DNA of 64,000 nucleotides from positions 248,001-312,000 of the forward strand of contig CAJTTZ010000001.1 in the NCBI GenBank assembly GCA_910579505.1, in the 5' to 3' direction. Shown in pieces: positions 42,379-50,969 of this stretch; position 1 is the stretch's first letter; each line of letters starts with the position of its first letter. Origin of the DNA: an uncultured Lachnospiraceae bacterium. Its GTDB lineage: Bacteria; Bacillota; Clostridia; Lachnospirales; Lachnospiraceae. Position numbers and translations under genes: made by a program. The notes under the pieces are model-generated. The model ran no database searches and was not told the DNA's origin. It worked only from the letters and a program-made list of their open reading frames with translations.

Positions 42379-42423
42379 GTACGGACTGCGTAAAACAGCG
42401 AAGAGAAAACTGCAAAGAAAAAG

Positions 42424-42468
42424 ACAGAACCGGCGGTATCCGACCAGATGCCCCGGTTCTGTTCTTGT
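42424..42468 (+). terminator. Terminator in the convergent gap between DUF378 and rsfS
   Basis: ACAGAACCGG (42424-42433) pairs with CCGGTTCTGT (42453-42462) around a 19-base loop, then TCTTGT. It may work from both sides. Confidence 0.65.
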
Positions 42469-42481
42469 ATTCCATGGGAGT

Positions 42482-42838
42482 TTATTCATTTTCCAGTTTT
42501 TCTTTGTCGGTCAGCACGCCGTCCCTCCAGATTCGTTCCAGATCATAGAACAGACGGTTTTCCCGGTCAAAAATATGGATGATCACATCCTGAAAATCCA
42601 TCAGAACCCAGTTGGCATTCTGGTATCCTTCCATCTGTTTTAAGCTTACGCCGGCCCTGCTTAGCACTTCCGACACATTGTCTGCCATGGCCTGTATCTG
42701 GCTCTTGTTGCTGCCGTCAGCTATGATAAAATAATCTGCAATGGTAGAAATTTGGCTGATATCAATGATGCGGACATCCTCCGCCTTCTTATCCTCCAAT
42801 GCATTTACTGCTAAAAGTGCTGTTTTTTTTGTGTTCAT
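42482..42838 (-). CDS. rsfS: RsfS, ribosomal silencing factor
   Basis: About 118 residues. RsfS binds uL14 and blocks joining of the ribosomal subunits in starvation. The segments DISQISTIADYFIIADGSNKSQ and WVLMDFQDVIIHIF are diagnostic. ATG has AGGTAAGG upstream. It follows yqeK and nadD in the usual assembly cluster. Confidence 0.94.
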   Translation of the reverse strand: MNTKKTALLAVNALEDKKAEDVRIIDISQISTIADYFIIADGSNKSQIQAMADNVSEVLSRAGVSLKQMEGYQNANWVLMDFQDVIIHIFDRENRLFYDLERIWRDGVLTDKEKLENE

Positions 42839-42897
42839 AACAAGTACCTTACCTTTCTGTGCGTCATACTTAAGCCGGCGTCCAGATTAGGACGTAT

Positions 42898-43485
42898 TTA
42901 ATGCCTTTTATAGAACTGATAAGTCCTGTTTGACATATCGTCTATCTCTTCGTCAGTGGTACGCAGATAGGCCAGTATGTTCGCGAGTATCTTTTCCACC
43001 GTCCAATCCAGATCCTGAAAAGCAATACGGCGGATCATGTCAAGCTCTGCAAGCTGCTTCCTGCCGGGTTCTATATAATCCGCAATATAGAGAATTTTTT
43101 CCAGCCTGCTCATATCGGGACGCCCGGTTGTGTGGTAGCGGATTGCGTTTAGTATATCCATATCTGTCACACCGTATTTGTGCTCCGCAAGATAGGCGCC
43201 GGCCTTGGCATGTAGAAGCGATGTCGGATTGCTGCGCTCCACCGCTGTCACATTGAGATGCGCCTTCTCACAGATGGCTACCAGCTCCGATCCGTGCATG
43301 GATTTTGCACAGTCGTGCAGTAGCCCTGCGGTCATGGCTTTTCCCATTTCCTCACCGTGCGCCATCGCCAGGGCGGCAGCTGTATAGGCTACTCCCAGCG
43401 TATGGGTATAGCGTCCGGCGGACAATTCCTTTTCCATTGCCCGGCGAAGTTTTACCATTTCCGATTGATGATGACTTTGACTCAT
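42898..43485 (-). CDS. yqeK: YqeK, HD-domain Ap4A hydrolase
   Basis: HD-superfamily symmetrical diadenosine-tetraphosphate hydrolase of 195 residues, with the metal ligands in RYTHTLGVA, LLHDCAKSM, LHAKAGAYLA and the late aspartate in LYIADYIEPGRK. Gene order nadD-yqeK-rsfS is the standard Firmicute arrangement; no LytR gene intervenes here. Confidence 0.93.
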   Translation of the reverse strand: MSQSHHQSEMVKLRRAMEKELSAGRYTHTLGVAYTAAALAMAHGEEMGKAMTAGLLHDCAKSMHGSELVAICEKAHLNVTAVERSNPTSLLHAKAGAYLAEHKYGVTDMDILNAIRYHTTGRPDMSRLEKILYIADYIEPGRKQLAELDMIRRIAFQDLDWTVEKILANILAYLRTTDEEIDDMSNRTYQFYKRH

Positions 43486-43564
43486 GGACGGTATTCCTTT
43501 CGGTTGATAAAATATAGACGCGATGCAAACAGTCCGCGTTAATTATAGCATATCCGCCAGTTTG

Positions 43565-44233
43565 TTACGAATCGCTTTTGTACAGACAATTCTTCTGAAT
43601 ATATGTTTCCACCGCCTCCGGCACCAGTCCCTGCAGGGAATCTCCCTTCCGCGCCATTGCCCGGATTTGCGTGGAGGACACATCCATGCCGGCAAATGCC
43701 AGTATTTCGATGGAAGCCTGATATTTTTTACGCAGATACCGAACCTGTTCCTTTAGGCGGGCCTGTTGGCTGCCCAGGTTTTCGCTCTGCCCGCATGTCC
43801 CGCCTTCGGAATCCATGTCTTCCATGCGCACTGCGGCAAGGACCGTACAGCTGTGAAAAATCAGCTCCGGATTTTTCCAATCCTCCATGGCATACAGGCT
43901 GTCAGCCCCAAGAATAAAATAATAGGCCGGTTCTGGATCTGCATGTCTCAATTTTTGCAGTGTGTCGCAGGTATAGGTATTTTTTCCCAGCGCTGCGTCC
44001 GAAGCCTCCAGCCTGGACAATTCGAAGTCCGGCATATTTTCTATGGCAAGCTTTGTCATCTCACAGCGTACCTGTATAGGCAGAACTTCCCTCTGATCCT
44101 TCATATAGGGAACGCCGCTTGGCATGAACAGCACTTTTTCCAGTGAAAACTGTTGTCTCGCCTTTTCTGCAATCGCCAGATGACCGTTGTGGATGGGATT
44201 GAAAGTGCCTCCCATAATGCCGATTCGTCTCAT
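43565..44233 (-). CDS. nadD: NadD, nicotinate-nucleotide adenylyltransferase
   Basis: Converts nicotinate mononucleotide to deamido-NAD in NAD synthesis. It has the nucleotidyltransferase signature GGTFNPIHNGHL (about residues 8-19) and the C-terminal SSTQIRAMARKG. About 222 residues, with an insertion (ARLKEQVRYL..., about 160) compared with short NadD. It is 79 bases upstream of yqeK and downstream of yhbY, all on the - strand. Confidence 0.95.
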   Translation of the reverse strand: MRRIGIMGGTFNPIHNGHLAIAEKARQQFSLEKVLFMPSGVPYMKDQREVLPIQVRCEMTKLAIENMPDFELSRLEASDAALGKNTYTCDTLQKLRHADPEPAYYFILGADSLYAMEDWKNPELIFHSCTVLAAVRMEDMDSEGGTCGQSENLGSQQARLKEQVRYLRKKYQASIEILAFAGMDVSSTQIRAMARKGDSLQGLVPEAVETYIQKNCLYKSDS

Positions 44234-44300
44234 GCGGTTCCCCCTTTACGCTTTTTACCCGTCACTTTTCGTCGCGGTGTGCGCTATCCTGCCTAACTTG

Positions 44301-44597
44301 TTATTTAGGCAGCACGATCTTCGGATTCTTCCTGTCCGGCTTGTAGAGTATGATCTTTTTCCCGATCACCTGGACAACCGTAGCGTGGGTTCTCTCCGCA
44401 ATCATATCGGCGATCATCCGCGGGTCATCCGCACAGTTTTTCAAAACGGCGATCTTTAAAAGCTCCCTTGTGTTGAAAGCATCCGCGACAGACTCTGTAA
44501 ATTCCGGCGTCAGGCTGGATTTCCCGACTTGGAAAATGGGGTCAATGCCGTTAGCCAGACTCTTTAAATGTGCTCTCTGCTTGCTTGTCAATTCCAT
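44301..44597 (-). CDS. yhbY: YhbY-type CRM-domain RNA-binding protein
   Basis: A 98-residue CRM domain associated with pre-50S ribosomes. MELTSKQRAHLKSLANGIDPIFQVGK and the GIDPIFQVGKSSL loop are typical (GxxG-like). ATG 44597 has GAAGGAGA upstream; a longer in-frame reading to 44675 overlaps the end of obgE and is unlikely. It follows obgE. Confidence 0.92.
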   Translation of the reverse strand: MELTSKQRAHLKSLANGIDPIFQVGKSSLTPEFTESVADAFNTRELLKIAVLKNCADDPRMIADMIAERTHATVVQVIGKKIILYKPDRKNPKIVLPK

Positions 44598-44658
44598 ATG
44601 TTTATATCTCCTTCTCGTGTTCAAATCAAAGCCTGGTCTGCGGAATCTCAAATCAGCG

Positions 44659-45951
44659 CTACTTATAATAGTCAAAGGAAAGCCCGTACATCCTTACGGT
44701 GCTGCCCTCCTCGATGCCAAGCGCCTCAAGCTGCTCCAAAATGCCCTGTTTGCGCATAAAATCCTGAAAGAATTTAAACCCTTTCTCCGATTCCAGATTG
44801 GTGTAGGAAAGCATCTTCTCAATGCGGGGGCCCTCCACCACATACTCGTCCGCCTCCGCGTCATAGACAACCGTAAAGGGCTCGTTTTCGATATCAAAAT
44901 GAAACTCCGGGAAGAACTCCTGCTCAAAAGTCAGGGGTTTGTGCTCTCCCATCTCGGCCAGGCGGTTGTTGACGGCATAGAGAAGCTCACGCACGCCTTT
45001 GCCGCTGATGGCGGAAATGGCGTAGACTGGAATGCCCTGTGGCTCAAATTCTGATTTCAGCTTTTCCACGGGATCATCGTCCTGCCCGTAGATCATGTCG
45101 ATCTTGTTGGCGGCGATGATCTGGGGTCTTTCGGCAAGCGTCTGATCGTAAGCTTCGAGTTCTTTGTTGATGGCATAAATGTCCGCTATGGGATCACGTC
45201 CTTCCGTGGAAGCCGCATCCACGATATGGACGATCAGCCGCGTCCGCTCAATATGGCGCAAAAACTCGTGCCCAAGGCCGACACCTTCCGACGCGCCCTC
45301 GATCAGGCCGGGGATATCGGCTATCACAAATCCTTTGGCGTCCTCCAGATCCACCACGCCCAGATTGGGATTCAGGGTAGTAAAATGGTAGTTGGCAATT
45401 TTGGGCCTGGCGTTCGTCACCCTCGACAAAAAGGTGGATTTCCCCACATTGGGAAAGCCCACAAGCCCTACGTCGGCGATCACCTTAAGCTCCAGCAGGA
45501 GTTCCAGCTCTTTTGCCGGCTGTCCGGGTTGGGCGTACTTGGGCGCCTGCATGGTGCTCGTGGCATAGTGCTGGTTGCCGCTGCCGCCGCGTCCACCTTT
45601 GAGCAGAAGGAACCGGCGGTTGTCCCCCGACATGTCGGTGATGACTTTGCCGCTTTCGGCTTCGCGGATCACCGTGCCCTCAGGTACTTTGATGACGATA
45701 TCCTCGCCGTTTTTCCCGGCACAGTTTTTCTTGCCGCCCTCCTCGCCGTTTTTTGCGCAGTATTTGTGTATATGGCGGAAGTCCGTCAGCGTGTTTAAGC
45801 CTTCATCCACCTCAAAGTAGACGCTTCCGCCGTTTCCGCCGTCGCCTCCGTCAGGGCCGCCGTTCGGCACATATTTTTCACGCCGGAAAGAAACGTGGCC
45901 GTCGCCTCCCCTGCCGCTTCTTACATATATTTTTGCACGATCTGCAAACAT
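44659..45951 (-). CDS. obgE: ObgE/CgtA GTPase
   Basis: Essential GTPase for ribosome assembly and stress, 430 residues. The glycine-rich Obg fold (GGPDGGDGGNGGSV), GTPase domain with GFPNVGKSTF, DIPGLIEGA and NKID motifs, and the C-terminal OCT domain of Gram-positive Obg proteins are all present. AGAGAAGTT lies before the ATG. It follows rpmA, with a strong terminator between. Confidence 0.97.
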   Translation of the reverse strand: MFADRAKIYVRSGRGGDGHVSFRREKYVPNGGPDGGDGGNGGSVYFEVDEGLNTLTDFRHIHKYCAKNGEEGGKKNCAGKNGEDIVIKVPEGTVIREAESGKVITDMSGDNRRFLLLKGGRGGSGNQHYATSTMQAPKYAQPGQPAKELELLLELKVIADVGLVGFPNVGKSTFLSRVTNARPKIANYHFTTLNPNLGVVDLEDAKGFVIADIPGLIEGASEGVGLGHEFLRHIERTRLIVHIVDAASTEGRDPIADIYAINKELEAYDQTLAERPQIIAANKIDMIYGQDDDPVEKLKSEFEPQGIPVYAISAISGKGVRELLYAVNNRLAEMGEHKPLTFEQEFFPEFHFDIENEPFTVVYDAEADEYVVEGPRIEKMLSYTNLESEKGFKFFQDFMRKQGILEQLEALGIEEGSTVRMYGLSFDYYK

Positions 45952-45994
45952 AACTTCTCTCCATGATAAAATCGCCGCATTTTCCTATAAAGTG

Positions 45995-46026
45995 AAAAAG
46001 CTCCAAACATCAGTATGTTCGGAGCT
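45995..46026 (-). terminator. Strong terminator between rpmA and obgE
   Basis: On the - strand, AGCTCCGAACAT and ATGTTTGGAGCT form an 11-12 bp stem (46026-45999) followed by TTTTTC. It lies 14 bases after the rpmA stop and 44 before obgE, so part of the transcript probably stops before obgE. Confidence 0.82.
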
Positions 46027-46040
46027 GTATCTTATGCTTC

Positions 46041-46325
46041 TTACTTCTCTACAGGATAAACGGAAGCCTGCTTCTTGTCTCTTCCCTTTCTCTCGAAACG
46101 AAGAACACCGTCTACCAGAGCAAACAGCGTATCGTCTCCGCCTCTTCCCACGTTTACACCGGGATGAATCTTGGTTCCACGCTGTCTGTATAAGATGTTT
46201 CCTGCCTTAACAAACTGACCGTCAGCTCTTTTCGCGCCTAATCTCTTGGATTCGGAGTCACGACCGTTCTTGGTGGAGCCGACACCCTTCTTATGAGCAA
46301 AGAATTGAAGGTTCATATTCAACAT
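46041..46325 (-). CDS. rpmA: Ribosomal protein bL27
   Basis: 94 residues, including the Firmicute N-terminal extension MLNMNLQFF before AHKKGVGST, which must be cut after the two phenylalanines for a functional ribosome. The protease that does this (Prp) is encoded immediately upstream. AGGAGGTG precedes the ATG. Confidence 0.97.
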   Translation of the reverse strand: MLNMNLQFFAHKKGVGSTKNGRDSESKRLGAKRADGQFVKAGNILYRQRGTKIHPGVNVGRGGDDTLFALVDGVLRFERKGRDKKQASVYPVEK

Positions 46326-46329
46326 GGTA

Positions 46330-46662
46330 TTACACCTCCTTAAATGTCAATTTACAATGTTTTTTCCCGTACTGCGCCTCAATCCGGCCAAGTCCGAGCG
46401 CCAGAGAATCCATCAGTGCGACGGAGGTTTCAAACAGGGGCTGCCTTAAGAAAGTACAGTTGATTCTTCCTGCCTTTTCGTCAGCCTCCACCTGTATCGG
46501 TTCCTTTGTGATCTCCTCAAGGGCGTTCACCGTGTTGATCACCAGAACCGAAATAGCCGCGCAGACGATATCCTGACCATAGTCTGCATACGCCGCGTGT
46601 CCGTCGCAGGTAAATCTTTGATATTCTCCTGCCTTGTTTTTATAAATGGTAATCTCGGTCAT
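46330..46662 (-). CDS. prp: Prp, ribosomal-processing cysteine protease
   Basis: A 110-residue cysteine protease that trims bL27. The catalytic pair H22 (DGHA) and C34 (DIVCAAIS) is intact. The start overlaps the rplU stop, and rpmA follows after four bases: the conserved rplU-prp-rpmA order that couples protease and substrate. Confidence 0.95.
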   Translation of the reverse strand: MTEITIYKNKAGEYQRFTCDGHAAYADYGQDIVCAAISVLVINTVNALEEITKEPIQVEADEKAGRINCTFLRQPLFETSVALMDSLALGLGRIEAQYGKKHCKLTFKEV

Positions 46663-46967
46663 TACGCGTTGATCTTGTCAATCTTGATCTGCGTGTAGGG
46701 CTGTCTGTGACCGTTTTTCTTGTGGTAGCCGGTTTTTCTCTTATACTTGTAAACGATGATCTTGCGAGCCTTACCCTGATCCATAACGGTCCCGGTAACA
46801 GTCGCATTTGCCACATCGCCTGCAACTTTAAGATCCTTATCGCTTACAGCGATCACCTTGTCGAAAGTAACGGTAGAACCGACTTCGGCGTCAAGCTTCT
46901 CCACTCTGATCTCATCGCCCTCGGATACCTTGTACTGTTTTCCGCCTGTTGCAATGATTGCGTACAT
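46662..46967 (-). CDS. rplU: Ribosomal protein bL21
   Basis: 101 residues, starting MYAIIATGGKQYKVSEGD. The C-terminal GYHKKNGHRQPYTQIKI is the RNA-binding tail. ATG 46967 has a good AGGAGGTG upstream, so the longer in-frame start at 46994 is rejected. First gene of rplU-prp-rpmA. Confidence 0.97.
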   Translation of the reverse strand: MYAIIATGGKQYKVSEGDEIRVEKLDAEVGSTVTFDKVIAVSDKDLKVAGDVANATVTGTVMDQGKARKIIVYKYKRKTGYHKKNGHRQPYTQIKIDKINA

Positions 46968-47061
46968 ATCTGCACACCTCCTATTCATGGACATGCGTCC
47001 ATTTACTCGCTAACTGTGGTGATGTCCAAAGGACATACTTCTACCTCGTTATGCGGCACAC
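46968..47061 (-). promoter_or_regulatory. Candidate L21 leader RNA
   Basis: The leader of about 94 bases contains ATGTCC-TTT-GGACAT and ATGGAC-GC-ATGTCCAT (- strand), whose arms could also pair with each other. Firmicute rplU operons often carry an autoregulatory L21 leader here. I cannot align it to the known consensus by eye, so this is position plus structure only. Confidence 0.4.
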
Positions 47062-47067
47062 TTAATT

Positions 47068-47096
47068 ATCTTATACAAATTATGCCAGTTTGTCAA
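47068..47096 (-). promoter_or_regulatory. Sigma-A promoter of rplU-prp-rpmA
   Basis: TTGACA (47096-47091), 17-base spacer, TAAGAT (47073-47068) on the - strand. The -35 begins nine bases beyond the stop of the response regulator gene, so the ribosomal operon has its own promoter. Confidence 0.75.
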
Positions 47097-47104
47097 TTAG
47101 AATT

Positions 47105-47524
47105 TTATCTGTTTTCCAATCTTTTTTCCATTTCCGCCTTTAAGACGCGCTCAATCCTGTCATGCAGATCCTGTGTTTTAAAAGGTTTGAGGACATAGTC
47201 GTTGATCCCGAGCTTGGAACTTTCCAAAATATTCTGTTTTTCACGCTGTGACGTGAGCATAATCACAGGGATTCCCGCACATTTTTCCATCTCCCGGATT
47301 TCGCGCAGCGTTTCTATGCCGTCCTTGGGCGCCATCTGGATATCCAGCAGGATCAGATCCGGCTGCGGCTGCTGTTTTAAGTACTGCAGTGCGCGCGTGC
47401 CAGAATTTAAGGCGACTACCTCATAAGTTCCCTTAAATTCCTGTTCGATTGTCGCGAGACTGATGCTGTTGTCATCTACGGCAAGTATTGTTAACTTCTC
47501 GTCCCCTCTGTTTTTATCATCCAC
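47105..47524 (-). CDS. Single-domain response regulator
   Basis: A 139-residue receiver domain with no output domain. It has AVDDNS (acidic pocket), phospho-accepting Asp in LILLDIQM (about residue 60), MLTSQ and the invariant Lys in VLKPFK. It follows the hybrid kinase gene by six bases and is probably its partner, or a shuttle for the HPt domain. Confidence 0.93.
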   Translation of the reverse strand: MDDKNRGDEKLTILAVDDNSISLATIEQEFKGTYEVVALNSGTRALQYLKQQPQPDLILLDIQMAPKDGIETLREIREMEKCAGIPVIMLTSQREKQNILESSKLGINDYVLKPFKTQDLHDRIERVLKAEMEKRLENR

Positions 47525-47530
47525 CTTTTT

Positions 47531-50398
47531 CTAATCCTCCTTTTGCATCTCTTCTATCAACTCACGCAGCATTTGCTCTGCCGCATCGTCCTCATATAAT
47601 TTGAGCTGTTCCTGAATTTTTACCAACGCCGTTTCTGTTTCGGTTTCCAGACGGTATTCCAGAAGCTTTTCTATCCTGTGCGCGCAGTCCTTGGCCTTGA
47701 AATTTTCCAGACTGCTTAAGGCCGCGCGTATTTCTTCCAGCAGCTCAGCATTTGGCAGGTCCTTATCTTTTTTCTCCCTGTGCTTTGCCTTATGTTCTGC
47801 GTCCAGATATGCCTGAATATGTATGAGCTGTTCTTCGTATTCTGCCAGAAGCTTCTCTGCATGGCTGTCAACAAACGTGTAATCTTCCCGTTTGACTGCA
47901 TTTTCCTGCTCTCTTGCCCGGTTTGAGACCTGCATGGCGCCCACATTGGCGGAGGCGCTCTTTAACGCGTGCACCTCTATGCCGTATGCCTTATAATCCT
48001 GTTCCTCCCATAGATCGCGCAGAACCTCGAGTTTGCGCTTCCCATCAAGACAATACAGGGCAAGAAGCTCATTAAACTCCTCGATACTGGCGGATGAATG
48101 TTCGGCCACTTCGTCTGTGTTGATTCCCTCGATGATAATATCCTGAAACTTCAACAGGTTGTTGTTGCCCGACTGCAGACTGTCAATCCAGCCGCCGCCC
48201 CGGGTCTGTTTCTCTTCTGGAATCCACTTTAGAAGTACCATATGTAGGGTCCTTCTGTCAATGGGTTTCGTGAGGAAATCCTGAAAACCGTTTGCCAGAA
48301 AAGTCTCGCGCACGCCTTCCATGGCGTTTGCCGTCAACGCGATAATGATCGGAAGAACGCCGTTCTCACCGCACTCGCCGCGGATATGGCTTACGGTATC
48401 TATCCCGTCCATACCGGGCATCATATGATCCATGAAAATAATATCAAACAGCGTGCCCCTGACGTGCTGGATGGCCTCCATGCCGCTTTCCGCTTCGGTG
48501 ATTTCCAGGTCATAGGTCTGCAGGAGCGATCTTGCCACCTTTCTGTTGATCATATTGTCGTCCACCACCAGCACCTTACAGTTCTTCGCCTTAAAGGGTT
48601 CCAGCGGCTTTTCTTCGTGTATCTCCTCCTCCGGGACGTCGGACAGAGGTCTGCTGTCCACAACCTTTTGCAAAATATCCACCGTAAAGGTAGAGCCTTC
48701 GCCGTACACACTCTCCACCTTGACGGAGCCGCCCATCAATTCCGCCAGATGCTTCGTGATGGAAAGGCCAAGTCCCGTACCTTCTACGCTGCGGCTTCGC
48801 TTGGAGTCAAGCTGCCGGAAATTTTCAAATATTTTCTGCATATCCTCTTTGCGGATGCCGCAGCCGGTATCTTCCACACTGAAAATCAGCCGTTCTGTAT
48901 CGGGGGATTCCCCCGGCATGCCCGCAACGGAAATTTTGACATGTCCCTCCTTGGTGAATTTGAGGGCGTTGTTCAGCAGATTGATGAGGATCTGTTTGAT
49001 TCTGCCCTCGTCCCCCAGATAGCGGCATGGGATTTCCATATCAAATTCGCTCATCAGCATCAGACCGTGCTGGGAGGCGACGATATCCATCATGTTCAGC
49101 ACTTCGTTGACCAGTGATTTCAAATGATACTCTGTCAAGACAAGATTCATCTTTCCGGCTTCCACCTTGGACAAATCGAGAATATCGTTAATCAGCGCCA
49201 GAAGGTTACGTGAGGAAGCCTTGATGTCACAGGCGTAGCCGTACACCTTCCTGCCGATGCTCTCCTCCATAATGATATCGCTCAGGCCTACAATCGCGTT
49301 CATCGGCGTGCGGATTTCATGGGACATATTTGCTAGAAAGGCGCTCTTTGCAATGTTTGCCTGTTCCGCCTGCTCGCGCACCTGCTTGATCTCTTCGATA
49401 TAATTTCTCGTTTCCGTCACATCAAGAATCAGAATGACGTATCCCTTTATCTCATCGTATTTGTCCGGAATCTGCTGCACATGCCCCTGATAGAAGGAGC
49501 CGTTTAAGTCAAATTCTTTTCGGTCGTTATCGTCAAGCATATTCTGGGGGAATCCCTCCAACTCCCTGATGTGCTTTCCGACTGCGCCCAGGTTCAGGTC
49601 ATGGAATATCGCGGCGGCAGCCGGATTAAAGCTGACAATCCGTTTCTGCTTGTCTATCGCGATAACGCCGTCGTTCATATTGTCGAGCAGTATGCCTGAC
49701 GCAAGACTGCCGAAATCGTACACCTTCCGGCTCCAGATCAGAATAACGACGCAGGAAAGGATGATTCCCAATACAAAAGGCGTCGGATCGTAGACGCTGA
49801 CCAGTTTTAGTACATAAGAGCAAAGGACAAGCACGGGAAGAAACGAAAGCCCAAGGATCAGCTTGTATTTTCTGTCCGTGGCATAATCCGGTTTCTTGAG
49901 ACAGACATGAATCAGGGCGAACAGGGAGAGCGAATAAGGGATAATCGTACCGCATACCATAAAGAGCCAGTAACCGGGTCCGTATTCCAGGTTCAGATAA
50001 TGATGACCATGCGCAGTCTCCAGCCACTCCACACTGCGGTAAAAAAGCCTGTGGTAATCACAGGTAAAGACAAGCCCGAGTATCAGGTAATCAGCAATCT
50101 GAATAAATTGCAAAAGCTTTGCGGGGGCTTTTAAAAAACAATAACTGAACATGAAATAACAGTAGGTGATCGGTATAATCAGGGAACCGAGATACTGCAC
50201 TTTCACGGATACCATGGCCGCGTCTAACGACGGCGCCGTCAGCTCCAGAAAATATCCTGCATTCTGTATCAGGGAACCCATCAGAAAATACTGCATCAGT
50301 TTCTGCTCTCTGGAACCGTCACCCTTCAGCAGAAGGGACAGTGCAAACCCTATCACACAAATACCCAAAATGCTCAGTCCGACAAAAACAGCAGTCAT
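47531..50398 (-). CDS. Hybrid histidine kinase with 7TM sensor, PAS, REC and HPt domains
   Basis: 955 residues. Seven transmembrane helices at about 1-225 (7TM histidine-kinase sensor type), a PAS domain (about 232-335), HisKA with H360 (MSHEIRTPMNA), HATPase (about 455-578) with NNALKF and GTGLGL, a receiver with D657 (IFMDHMMPGMDG), and an HPt domain with H810 (HALKSASANVG). It is thus a complete phosphorelay in one protein. The final output may be the adjacent response regulator. The stop overlaps the lspA start region (50395-50398). Confidence 0.93.
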   Translation of the reverse strand: MTAVFVGLSILGICVIGFALSLLLKGDGSREQKLMQYFLMGSLIQNAGYFLELTAPSLDAAMVSVKVQYLGSLIIPITYCYFMFSYCFLKAPAKLLQFIQIADYLILGLVFTCDYHRLFYRSVEWLETAHGHHYLNLEYGPGYWLFMVCGTIIPYSLSLFALIHVCLKKPDYATDRKYKLILGLSFLPVLVLCSYVLKLVSVYDPTPFVLGIILSCVVILIWSRKVYDFGSLASGILLDNMNDGVIAIDKQKRIVSFNPAAAAIFHDLNLGAVGKHIRELEGFPQNMLDDNDRKEFDLNGSFYQGHVQQIPDKYDEIKGYVILILDVTETRNYIEEIKQVREQAEQANIAKSAFLANMSHEIRTPMNAIVGLSDIIMEESIGRKVYGYACDIKASSRNLLALINDILDLSKVEAGKMNLVLTEYHLKSLVNEVLNMMDIVASQHGLMLMSEFDMEIPCRYLGDEGRIKQILINLLNNALKFTKEGHVKISVAGMPGESPDTERLIFSVEDTGCGIRKEDMQKIFENFRQLDSKRSRSVEGTGLGLSITKHLAELMGGSVKVESVYGEGSTFTVDILQKVVDSRPLSDVPEEEIHEEKPLEPFKAKNCKVLVVDDNMINRKVARSLLQTYDLEITEAESGMEAIQHVRGTLFDIIFMDHMMPGMDGIDTVSHIRGECGENGVLPIIIALTANAMEGVRETFLANGFQDFLTKPIDRRTLHMVLLKWIPEEKQTRGGGWIDSLQSGNNNLLKFQDIIIEGINTDEVAEHSSASIEEFNELLALYCLDGKRKLEVLRDLWEEQDYKAYGIEVHALKSASANVGAMQVSNRAREQENAVKREDYTFVDSHAEKLLAEYEEQLIHIQAYLDAEHKAKHREKKDKDLPNAELLEEIRAALSSLENFKAKDCAHRIEKLLEYRLETETETALVKIQEQLKLYEDDAAEQMLRELIEEMQKED

Positions 50399-50904
50399 AG
50401 TCTGGGTCCTCCAATCAGCTTATCCAGTTCCTCATCCTGATAATAGAAAAACAAAAGAAGCGCCAGTATTGCCACGCCAACGGTAATATAGATGTCCGCC
50501 ACGTTGAACTTAGGGAAATCAATCGGCACAAAATAAATGAAGTCCACCACATAGTTCCGGCTTACCCTGTCGATCAGGTTTCCCACTGCCCCGCTTATGA
50601 TGAGCAGCATGCACAGGCGCATCGGGACAAAGCGTTTTGCACCCGGCAGGGTAAGATATTTCCACAAAAGAAGCGCGGTGACAAGTGCTGTCAGGCAGAT
50701 CAGAAGGGTCTGTCTGCCCGCAAAGGAACTGAAGGCGGCTCCCGTGTTTTCCAGATAGGAAAATTCCAGTACATGTTTGATAATCACGAAGGGTTCCTGC
50801 CCTTTCAGATGGGAAATGGCTAGCCATTTGGTGTACTGATCTGCAAGAAGCAGGCTGCATAATGCAAGTATGGACAAAAAAAGATGTTGTTTCTTTATTT
50901 TCAT
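50395..50904 (-). CDS. lspA: LspA, lipoprotein signal peptidase (second copy)
   Basis: 169 residues with four transmembrane helices, LADQYTKWLA, FSYLENTGAAFS, and the catalytic aspartates in NLIDRVSRNYVVDF and FNVADIY. About as complete as the first LspA (25969-26496), from which it differs widely in sequence. ATG 50904 is preferred to an in-frame start at 50973, since AGAAAGGAA lies ahead of it. It overlaps the kinase by four bases and follows a NUDIX gene. Confidence 0.92.
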   Translation of the reverse strand: MKIKKQHLFLSILALCSLLLADQYTKWLAISHLKGQEPFVIIKHVLEFSYLENTGAAFSSFAGRQTLLICLTALVTALLLWKYLTLPGAKRFVPMRLCMLLIISGAVGNLIDRVSRNYVVDFIYFVPIDFPKFNVADIYITVGVAILALLLFFYYQDEELDKLIGGPRL

Positions 50905-50969
50905 GGTTAAAACGGAATGTTCCTTTCTCCAGAAATTATCTATACTTCCCGAGATAATGACTGACTCAG

